Shown one piece after another: positions 1 through 5,666 of a stretch of 6,882 bases of DNA. Origin of the DNA: JASFEQ01 sp050122535. GTDB lineage: Bacteria > Desulfobacterota > DSM-4660 > Desulfatiglandales > HGW-15. Each line of letters opens with the position of its first letter. The stretch's first letter is position 1. The notes beneath the pieces are model-generated. The model had not been told where the DNA came from. It saw only the letters and a list, made by a program, of their open reading frames with translations, and made no database searches. Made by a program: the position numbers and the translations under genes. Location of the stretch: positions 1 to 6,882 of the forward strand of contig JASFIT010000255.1 of the NCBI GenBank assembly GCA_050122535.1. Reading direction: 5' to 3'.

Positions 1-686
1 AGGCTGCCGTGCGCCCGGACGACAGCCACTTCCCCCGAAGCCGTCTGCTCTGCCTCGAGAACACCCACAACCGTTGCTGGGGCAGTCCCCTCAGCCTTGA
101 TTACATGGAGCGGGTTTGGGAGCTGGTCGGACGGATTGGGCTCAAGGTCCATCTGGACGGAGCGCGCATTTTTAACGCTGCCTTAGCTGAGGCCGTGGAG
201 CCAAAGGAACTTGTGAGGGGCTGCGACTCCGTCTCTTTCTGCCTCTCCAAAGGCCTCGGGGCACCTGTGGGGTCCCTGGTCTGCGGTTCGAAGGATTTCA
301 TCCGTAAGGCCCATCGCATCCGCAAGCAGTTGGGCGGTGGTATGCGCCAGGCGGGTATCATTGCAGCGGGGGGCATCTATGCCCTGGAAAACATGCTTGA
401 ACGGCTGGCGGAGGACCATGCCATGGCACGCCGGCTGGCGGAGGGCATCGACGGCATCAAAGGCTTAGAGACGCAGGTGGAGCGAGTTCGCACCAATATC
501 GTTTTCTTCCACGTAGTAGATGAGCGTCTTACGGTCGCCCAGTTCGTAGAGCGGGCGGCCGCAAAGGGCGTCCGCTTCCTTCCCGTTCAAGGCCGTCAGC
601 TCCGCATGGTGACCCACTACGGCCTTAATATGGAGGACATTGACTGGGCTGTCCAGGTCTTGAAGGAAATGATGGAAACACTCTAG
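1..686 (+). CDS. ltaE: Low-specificity L-threonine aldolase, C-terminal part (5' end outside window)
   Basis: Cleaves L-threonine and usually L-allo-threonine to glycine and acetaldehyde, using pyridoxal phosphate in the cytoplasm. The frame is already open at base 3 (reading A-A-V-R-P-D-D), so the GTG at base 9 is an internal valine codon and the true start lies left of the window. About 227 residues are visible of a family usually near 340. Family motifs seen in order are ENTHNR (from base 57), the cofactor-binding HLDGAR (bases 150-167), and SVSFCLSKGLGAPVGS, whose lysine (codon 249-251) is the expected PLP Schiff-base residue. LGGGMRQAG follows. The reading frame is uninterrupted to TAG at 684-686. 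Sampled lines are clearly richer in G+C than the liv genes that follow. The fold type I aldolase call is secure. The exact stereospecificity cannot be told from sequence, and the symbol follows E. coli usage. No link to the transporter is visible. Confidence 0.93.
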   Translation, partial: AAVRPDDSHFPRSRLLCLENTHNRCWGSPLSLDYMERVWELVGRIGLKVHLDGARIFNAALAEAVEPKELVRGCDSVSFCLSKGLGAPVGSLVCGSKDFIRKAHRIRKQLGGGMRQAGIIAAGGIYALENMLERLAEDHAMARRLAEGIDGIKGLETQVERVRTNIVFFHVVDERLTVAQFVERAAAKGVRFLPVQGRQLRMVTHYGLNMEDIDWAVQVLKEMMETL

Positions 687-772
687 CTGTCCCCGCCCGG
701 ACCCAAAGCAGCTCCCCATCAATTTGATCTCACCCCTTTTCTCACAGTCCGCCTGGGACCGCCAATGCAAAC

Positions 773-802
773 TTGACACACTACCCCTCTCTTTCTTACT
801 CT
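773..802 (+). promoter_or_regulatory. Candidate sigma-70-type promoter for the liv operon
   Basis: A perfect TTGACA lies at 773-778. After an 18-base spacer comes TACTCT at 797-802, which matches TATAAT at only three of six positions. The position, about 70 bases before the livG start in the only sizeable gap before the operon, suits an operon promoter. The strong -35 and poor -10 mean it could be chance or need an activator. The rest of the 183-base gap (687-869) holds a short palindrome at 718-728 and no open frame or tRNA-like structure that I can see. Confidence 0.3.
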
Positions 803-869
803 ACACCCATCAGAAGGCAATTTCTTACTTCAGTTCACTTCTATTGTTTCATATTCCTAGGGTAACTCC

Positions 870-1631
870 ATGCTAGAAGTGCAAGGTGTGCATAAAAGCT
901 TTGGTGGCCTCGCGGCTGTCTTTGATTGTTCGCTCAATGTGCAAGAAGGCTCCATAACAGGGCTTATTGGGCCCAATGGGGCGGGCAAAACCACGCTGTT
1001 CAATGTGATTACAGGACATTATAAACCTGACAAGGGAACAATCATCTTTAAGGGGGAGGAGATTGCCGGGTTGGCTCCCCATCAGATATTTCAAAAAAAG
1101 GTCTACAGAACTTTTCAGATTACTCGTGAGTTTGCGCAGATGACCGTCTTGGAAAACGTCATGCTTATGCCTGATCAACAGACTGGGGAAAAGATTTGGA
1201 ACACCTGGCTGAGACCGGGGCAGGTCAGGAGGCAGGAGAAGGCCCTTAAAGAGAAGGCTTTGGAGGTCCTTGAGTTTGTGGAGCTGATAGATCTCAAGGA
1301 CGAATATGCCGGATCGCTCTCTGGCGGGCAAAAAAAACTTCTCGAATTGGCCAGAAGTATGATGGCAGACCCCAAAATGGTCCTCCTGGATGAACCCGGG
1401 GCCGGTGTAAACCCGACGCTGATGAGAAAGCTGGTCGCTAATATCGTGCAACTCTGTGAAGAGAAAAAGATCACCTTCTTCCTAATAGAACATGATATGG
1501 ATTTGGTCATGACACTTTGCAATCCTGTGATTGTAATGAGTGAGGGCACGAAGTTGGCAGAGGGGCCCCCTGAAGAGATCAGAAGAGACGAGAGGGTTTT
1601 GGAGGCCTATTTGGGCGGGCAATACCGATGA
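870..1631 (+). CDS. livG: Branched-chain amino acid ABC transporter ATP-binding protein LivG
   Basis: One of the two cytoplasmic ATPases that power the Liv importer; it acts on the inner face of the membrane with LivF against LivH/LivM. The protein has 253 residues, the normal LivG length. Visible parts in order are Walker A GPNGAGKTT (34-42), Q-loop TFQI with Q83, signature LSGGQ (150-154), Walker B MVLLDEP (170-176) with catalytic E175, a LivG-type D-loop region AGVNP, and the switch histidine H208 in IEHDMD. The spacing between Q-loop and signature and the GQKKLLELAR stretch are typical of LivG rather than LivF. The ATG at 870 is preceded by AGGG at 859-862 with a 7-base spacer, which supports this start. 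It is the first gene of a four-gene operon and its TGA overlaps the livF ATG by four bases (ATGA), suggesting translational coupling. All ATPase motifs look intact. Confidence 0.96.
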   Translation: MLEVQGVHKSFGGLAAVFDCSLNVQEGSITGLIGPNGAGKTTLFNVITGHYKPDKGTIIFKGEEIAGLAPHQIFQKKVYRTFQITREFAQMTVLENVMLMPDQQTGEKIWNTWLRPGQVRRQEKALKEKALEVLEFVELIDLKDEYAGSLSGGQKKLLELARSMMADPKMVLLDEPGAGVNPTLMRKLVANIVQLCEEKKITFFLIEHDMDLVMTLCNPVIVMSEGTKLAEGPPEEIRRDERVLEAYLGGQYR

Positions 1632-2332
1632 TCGTTCTCAAAGCCAAAGACATTACGGCGGGATATGGTGAGGCGGACATTCTTAAGAGTGTGCATGTCA
1701 GGGTCAGAAATAAAGAAATCGTCTCTGTTATTGGGCCCAATGGGGCAGGGAAATCCACTCTCCTAAAGACTATCTTTGGCATTTTGAAGCCTAAACGTGG
1801 AAATGTCACTCTGAAGGGTGAGGATATTACAGGTCTTAAACCGGAGCGGGTCGTGAGAAGAGGTATGAGCTATGTTCCACAGGTAGACAACGTATTTCCT
1901 TCCCTCTCAATCCGGGAAAACCTGGAGATGGGCGCCTTCATCCGGAATGATGATTACGGCCCGAGGCTCGACGAGGTCTACGATCTCTTTCCCATTCTGA
2001 AACAGCGAACGAAACAGAAGGTGGGGCAGCTTTCAGGCGGACAAAGACAGATGGTTGCAATGGGTAGGGCCCTGATGCTGGACCCTAAGGTCCTGCTCCT
2101 GGATGAACCATCAGCCGGATTGGCACCGCTGCTGGTTGCCGACATATTTGAAAAAATTGTAGAGATCAATGAAACGGGTGTAGCTATGATCATTGTTGAG
2201 CAAAACGCCCGTGATGCCCTGAAGTTGGCACACCATGGATATGTTCTGGCCATGGGAAAAAATGTGCTAGACGACAGTGGAGAAGCCCTGTTGGCCAATG
2301 AAGAGATCGCTCGACTCTATTTAGGGGGATAA
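1628..2332 (+). CDS. livF: Branched-chain amino acid ABC transporter ATP-binding protein LivF
   Basis: The second ATPase of the Liv importer, partner of LivG. The protein has 234 residues against about 237 in E. coli. Motifs in order are Walker A GPNGAGKST (36-44), Q-loop YVPQ with Q85, signature LSGGQRQ (135-141), Walker B VLLLDEPSAGLAP (155-167) and a C-terminal YLGG ending. The switch position reads VEQNA, with glutamine Q192 where LivG has histidine. From memory this is usual for LivF and not a defect. Its ATG lies inside the end of livG (ATGA overlap), and a G-rich stretch just upstream, in the last livG codons, may serve as ribosome binding site. It ends two bases before livH. Both ATPases of the heterodimer are therefore present and in operon with the permeases. 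Confidence 0.96.
   Translation: MIVLKAKDITAGYGEADILKSVHVRVRNKEIVSVIGPNGAGKSTLLKTIFGILKPKRGNVTLKGEDITGLKPERVVRRGMSYVPQVDNVFPSLSIRENLEMGAFIRNDDYGPRLDEVYDLFPILKQRTKQKVGQLSGGQRQMVAMGRALMLDPKVLLLDEPSAGLAPLLVADIFEKIVEINETGVAMIIVEQNARDALKLAHHGYVLAMGKNVLDDSGEALLANEEIARLYLGG
2323..2328 (+). promoter_or_regulatory. Ribosome binding site that fixes the GTG start of livH
   Basis: AGGGGG lies six bases before the GTG at 2335, inside the last codons of livF. It supports GTG as the livH start even though the gap between livF and livH is only two bases. Starting there also gives the usual LivH N-terminus, a short polar lead into the first membrane segment. Confidence 0.6.
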
Positions 2333-2334
2333 AG

Positions 2335-3249
2335 GTGGCAGAGCTCATCGTCTATGGCATCGTTCTCGGGAGCATCATCTCTTTGGGAGCCATAGGCCTT
2401 ACCCTCGTCTATGGCATCCTCCGATTCGCAAATTTTGCCCATGGAGATTTGATGTCAGCCGGGGCATACATTGCCCTGTTCATGGTTGCCGGCCTCTTGT
2501 CATGGATAGGCATTCCTGACAATACCTTTGGGCCCCTTTCCTTTGGCTGGAGAATGCTTGTTGCCTTTCCCGTCTCCATGTTGGCCGTGGCAGCCTTGGC
2601 CATTATCCTGGATCGTGTTCTTTACCGAAAACTTCGCATAAAGGGAAGTGGCCCGGTGATTCTGGCCATGTCGGCCTTGGGTGCCTCCTTTATCATTCGA
2701 ATGATCATCCTCATTCTTTGGGGTGCGGACTACCTGTTTTTCAGGCCAGGGATACTCCGACCCGCCCTTGAGCTCCCCTTGGGTATCAAGATAAGACCAG
2801 ATCAGATCCTTATTCTCTTGGTTGTCCTCCTTCTGATCATTCTGCTCCATCTCTTTCTGCAGAAAACGAAGATGGGAAAGGCCATGAGGGCGACTGCCGA
2901 CAACATTGAGTTGGCCCGTGTATCCGGTATTGACACGGAACGGATTATTATTTGGACATGGGCGATCGGTGGGAGCCTGGCTGCTGCCGGCGGCATCCTC
3001 TATGGTATTGATGTGCAGTTACATCCCGGAATGGGATGGAACTTTCTGATTCCCCTCTTCGCCGCCACCATATTGGGCAGTATCGGTAATATGTATGGGG
3101 CTTTAATAGGCGGACTTACCATCGGGGTCGTGCAACAGGTTTCTACCGCCTTCCTGAAGCCCACATATAAACCCGCAGTGGCCTTTGTCATCATGATTGT
3201 CATCCTGTTGATTCGGCCAAAAGGCATATTTGGAGGGAGCGACCGATAA
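2335..3249 (+). CDS. livH: Branched-chain amino acid ABC transporter permease LivH
   Basis: Inner-membrane permease that pairs with LivM to form the translocation path of the Liv importer. The protein has 304 residues, normal for LivH (about 308 in E. coli). The family hallmark GLTLVYGILRFANFAHGDL (about 21-39) lies at the end of the first membrane segment. About eight hydrophobic segments are readable, near 3-28, 41-60, 73-92, 107-130, 157-175, 203-223, 236-256 and 256-292, the last probably two helices. The cytoplasmic coupling loop that contacts the ATPases is MGKAMRATADNIELARVSGI (180-199). The C-terminus ends in the typical RPKGIFG (294-300). Translation starts at GTG 2335 behind AGGGGG. 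The TAA stop overlaps the livM ATG by one base (TAATG). Nothing is truncated. Substrate choice is mostly set by the binding protein, so the permease does not define it. Confidence 0.95.
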   Translation: MAELIVYGIVLGSIISLGAIGLTLVYGILRFANFAHGDLMSAGAYIALFMVAGLLSWIGIPDNTFGPLSFGWRMLVAFPVSMLAVAALAIILDRVLYRKLRIKGSGPVILAMSALGASFIIRMIILILWGADYLFFRPGILRPALELPLGIKIRPDQILILLVVLLLIILLHLFLQKTKMGKAMRATADNIELARVSGIDTERIIIWTWAIGGSLAAAGGILYGIDVQLHPGMGWNFLIPLFAATILGSIGNMYGALIGGLTIGVVQQVSTAFLKPTYKPAVAFVIMIVILLIRPKGIFGGSDR

Positions 3250-4217
3250 TGGAAATCGGGGGAATCCTGGCGTATCTGGTCTCACTGGCAATAATGGCGG
3301 GAATATATGCCATCTTTTGCCTCGGTTTGAACATCCAGTGGGGATACACAGGGCTATTCAACATAGGGATTGCCGGGTTTTTCTGCATCGGGGCCTATAC
3401 CTCCGCCATGATCACAATCCCCAAGCCCACCGGTGTCTATGCGCAATATGTCCAGCAAATCTTCGGTCTGAACCTTCCTTTTCTCATCGGTCTGCTCGGG
3501 GCGGCCATCGTCTGCGGAATCATTGCCTTCCTCATTGGAATCCCCACCCTCAGGTTGGGAGAGGACTATCTAGCTATTGCCACGATTGGAATCGCAGAGA
3601 CTATCAGATTGATATTCAATAACGAGCAATGGTTAGCCAATGGGCCAAGGGGGTTGATGGGACTGCCTCAACCTTTGCAGGGGCTGGTGGATCCCAAGCA
3701 CTACAACTATATCTACCTTATCATCATTGTTATCATCATGTTGGTGATCTATCTGGCTATTGAACGGGCTATCCGATCTCCCTGGGGAAGGGTCTTAAGG
3801 GCAGTCAGGGAGGACGAGATTTCAGCGGCAATGAGTGGAAAGAATATATTCAATTTTAAGATGCAGTCCCTGGTGTTCGGCGCGATGGTGATGGGCATTG
3901 GGGGCGCTTTGTATGCCCACTATACCAAGGCCATTTCGCCTGATGTTTTTACACCTCTCTACGGCACTTTTATTATATGGGTCATGTTGATGGCGGGCGG
4001 GAGTGGCAACAACAAAGGGGCTATTCTTGGGGCATACGCTATCTGGGGGATTTGGATAGGAACCAAATTTATGACAGACCTGCTTCCGTACACCCTGAAG
4101 GCGAGGGCTCCCTACATCCGATTCCTACTCATAGGAATTCTCCTGGAGATCATTCTCATCTACAGACCTCAAGGAATTTTAGGAGAAGAGAAGAGGGTAT
4201 CAAAATTGATTGATTAA
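3249..4217 (+). CDS. livM: Branched-chain amino acid ABC transporter permease LivM
   Basis: Second inner-membrane permease of the Liv importer, partner of LivH. The protein has 322 residues. That matches the common short LivM; E. coli LivM is about 100 residues longer because of an N-terminal extension. Family features are GYTGLFNIGIAGFFCIGAY (32-50), IPTLRLGEDYLAIATIGIAE (98-117), the coupling loop SPWGRVLRAVREDEISAAMS (177-196) and the C-terminal YRPQGILG (305-312). Hydrophobic segments lie near 6-28, 34-57, 78-98, 155-170, 207-225, 236-250, 255-275 and 288-304. The ATG at 3249 overlaps the livH stop by one base; GGAGGG at 3232-3237 is eleven bases upstream, so coupling to livH translation is likely. 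It is the last gene of the operon, ending 84 bases before the convergent binding-protein gene. Confidence 0.95.
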   Translation: MEIGGILAYLVSLAIMAGIYAIFCLGLNIQWGYTGLFNIGIAGFFCIGAYTSAMITIPKPTGVYAQYVQQIFGLNLPFLIGLLGAAIVCGIIAFLIGIPTLRLGEDYLAIATIGIAETIRLIFNNEQWLANGPRGLMGLPQPLQGLVDPKHYNYIYLIIIVIIMLVIYLAIERAIRSPWGRVLRAVREDEISAAMSGKNIFNFKMQSLVFGAMVMGIGGALYAHYTKAISPDVFTPLYGTFIIWVMLMAGGSGNNKGAILGAYAIWGIWIGTKFMTDLLPYTLKARAPYIRFLLIGILLEIILIYRPQGILGEEKRVSKLID

Positions 4218-4230
4218 AGGCCGATGGCCT
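4218..4230. terminator. Small hairpin between convergent genes, possible terminator
   Basis: AGGCC-GAT-GGCCT forms a perfect five-base-pair, GC-rich stem with a three-base loop, starting right after the livM stop. On the plus strand no T-run follows. On the minus strand, the direction of the binding-protein gene, the stem is followed by TTAATC and later by TTTT, an imperfect tail. It may help end either transcript, but it is a weak intrinsic terminator by eye. A longer, looser pairing in the same gap joins CAAGGC (4237-4242) to GCCTTG (4281-4286). No open frame is seen in the gap. Confidence 0.3.
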
Positions 4231-4301
4231 ATGGCACAAGGCGAAAGAGTGATCTGACTATCTACTCCGATTACCCTTAAGCCTTGCACCCTTGACCTTA
4301 C

Positions 4302-5525
4302 TTATTCCTTCCCGACGTCGTACTCTACCCTAACCGTCACGATATTGCCTTTTGAATATTTCCATACCTCAATCGGCGTGATGACATCGCCATTTGCGTC
4401 AAAATCCACCGACCCTGCAGCTCCCTCGTAATTAATCTTTTTGCCCTTTTTGAGCAGATCAAAACCCTTTTGAAATTCACCCGGTTTTATGATCTCTCCG
4501 GGTGGATTGGCAACAGAGCGCAGTTGATCTCTAATATTTTTTGACGTGAGCGGCAACCCTTTAACCTTCGCCGCATAGGCAGCTAGGCCGATGACCGCCA
4601 TGCCGTCGTAGCCGTTCGTGATGAAAGGCAAGGGCGGAAGCGTTCCGTACGCAATCTTGTAATCAGCGCTGAACATGACAAAAGGTTCACCCCCTGCGGT
4701 GCCAGGAGCCGTACCCATCTGCCCTTCGACACTCCTCGCACCAAGGGCTTTGATAATCTCTGCGGATTTTGTTCCGTCACAAAACAGGAACCTTCTATAC
4801 TTGAAGAACTCAATCGCCTCCTTGAGGTAGATCTTCGCATGTTCCGGGTAACTGAACGCAGCGAGTCTGTCCGGTTTTCCGGAAAGGGCCTTTCTCAGTT
4901 CTGCCGTATAAGACTCGGCAGCCTTTTCATCATGGGGAACCATAGCGAGCACCTTCCCCCGACGTTTCTCAAAGGACCTCTTGAACTGCTCTGCAAGCCC
5001 TTGTCCGTAAGGGTTGTTCACATAAAGGACGGAGGCCGTCTTATTGTAACTGGCCGCCAATTTGCCGGCGATTACACCCTGAAGGGCGTCGGATGGGCAT
5101 GTCCTAAACAGAAAGTCCTTACCCTGATCTGCCGGCAAGACGGTTATCAGAGGGGATGTGGATGCGGGTGAGATCATAATGACGTTGTTCGGACTCGTCA
5201 CAGACTCTGCCACGGGAACAGTCACACCGCTTGCCAGGGCTCCGATGATAGCCACCACTCTGTCTATTTCCACCAGCTTTTTGGCTGCATTGGTGGCTGG
5301 AATGGCAGAGGTTTCGCTGTCCTCATGAACAAGCTTGACCTTAAACCCGGCAGCATCCATCTGCTTCGCACCAAGCACGATACCGTTCTGAATATTCGGG
5401 CCGAATTCCTTAAGTGGGCCCGTGTGGGAAAGAAGGGTCCCGACCTTTATTTCCTGAGCAAGGGCACCGGAAATGAAGGTTAACGAAAAGATCAAAATGC
5501 TTGCAAAAATGATGACTCTCTTCAT
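4302..5525 (-). CDS. livK: Periplasmic branched-chain amino acid-type substrate-binding protein
   Basis: Periplasmic receptor that would capture the ligand and present it to LivHM. The 407-residue protein begins with a clear Sec signal peptide: MKR, a hydrophobic core, then ALA with predicted cleavage after residue 23, leaving a mature start QEIKVG. No lipobox cysteine is seen, so it is soluble, not a lipoprotein. The mature part is a Leu/Ile/Val-type type I binding fold. It opens with IKVGTLLSHTGPL (26-38), and two stretches line up with ligand-contacting loops of the family, IIGALASG (93-100) and ISPASTSP (118-125). RTCPSD (141-146) and the late GAAGSVDFDANGD (368-380) are also typical. The frame is open for 40 codons upstream of this ATG, but the signal peptide and the GGAAGGGGG sequence fix the start at 5525. 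The true ligand could be another amino acid or amide, because this family is broad. It lies opposite and convergent to livGFHM. Confidence 0.92.
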   Translation of the reverse strand: MKRVIIFASILIFSLTFISGALAQEIKVGTLLSHTGPLKEFGPNIQNGIVLGAKQMDAAGFKVKLVHEDSETSAIPATNAAKKLVEIDRVVAIIGALASGVTVPVAESVTSPNNVIMISPASTSPLITVLPADQGKDFLFRTCPSDALQGVIAGKLAASYNKTASVLYVNNPYGQGLAEQFKRSFEKRRGKVLAMVPHDEKAAESYTAELRKALSGKPDRLAAFSYPEHAKIYLKEAIEFFKYRRFLFCDGTKSAEIIKALGARSVEGQMGTAPGTAGGEPFVMFSADYKIAYGTLPPLPFITNGYDGMAVIGLAAYAAKVKGLPLTSKNIRDQLRSVANPPGEIIKPGEFQKGFDLLKKGKKINYEGAAGSVDFDANGDVITPIEVWKYSKGNIVTVRVEYDVGKE

Positions 5526-5530
5526 AGCTA

Positions 5531-5539
5531 CCCCCTTCC
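5531..5539 (-). promoter_or_regulatory. Ribosome binding site that decides the binding-protein start
   Basis: On the minus strand GGAAGGGGG ends five bases before the ATG at 5525-5523. Together with the signal peptide beginning at that ATG, it argues against the longer frame that could begin at 5645. The extra 40 codons would put a second hydrophobic stretch before the signal peptide, which fits no family member I know. Confidence 0.65.
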
Positions 5540-5543
5540 TTTT

Positions 5544-5564
5544 GGTTAAAGGTTTACCGTTTAC
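5544..5564. repeat. Imperfect tandem 7-base repeat in the leader of the binding-protein gene
   Basis: Read on the plus strand, three adjacent heptamers are GGTTAAA, GGTTTAC and CGTTTAC. The second and third agree at six of seven positions, the first and second at five. On the transcribed strand the better pair reads GTAAACGGTAAAC. The block lies between the candidate -10 and the ribosome binding site, where a protein or structure could affect expression. It is short enough to be chance. Confidence 0.35.
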
Positions 5565-5571
5565 TAGAGGA

Positions 5572-5600
5572 GAGATAATGGGAAAAGCCCCTAAAGTCAA
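5572..5600 (-). promoter_or_regulatory. Candidate promoter for the binding-protein gene
   Basis: On the minus strand TTGACT (plus coordinates 5595-5600, five of six to the -35 consensus) is followed after 17 bases by TATCTC (5572-5577, three of six to the -10 consensus). This would give a leader of about 40 bases before the ATG. A better -10-like sequence, TATATTAT, lies just upstream near 5601-5608 but has no convincing -35. A separate promoter is plausible because the gene is 141 bases from its upstream neighbour, but read-through from the dehydrogenase gene cannot be ruled out. Confidence 0.3.
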
Positions 5601-5666
5601 GATAATATAGGTAGGGAAAAGGGAGGGAGAATAAACGCTATCCAAATCTGGTTGGGAAGGCCGGTT

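Noticed and set aside
685..713. Possible terminator after the threonine aldolase gene (AGCTGTCC pairing with GGAC and AGCT)
   Set aside because: The pairing is broken by a seven-base bulge and no T-run follows, so it does not qualify as an intrinsic terminator.
718..728. Short palindrome ATCAA-T-TTGAT in the gap before livG
   Set aside because: Five-base arms are expected by chance in a region this size, and it lies upstream of the candidate -35 with no second copy nearby to suggest an operator.
873..1451. Long open frame (192 codons) on the minus strand opposite livG
   Set aside because: It is a shadow of livG: it lies wholly inside a gene with intact motifs, and its translation is rich in low-information residues with no recognisable domain.
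3230..3622. 130-codon plus-strand frame overlapping the livH end and livM start
   Set aside because: It is an alternative frame of livM, with a histidine- and arginine-rich translation typical of out-of-frame reading through a membrane-protein gene.
5526..5645. A 40-codon in-frame extension of the binding protein starting at an ATG at 5645
   Set aside because: The extension would precede a textbook signal peptide and a strong ribosome binding site at 5531-5539, and it would overlap the candidate promoter. The start at 5525 is far better supported.
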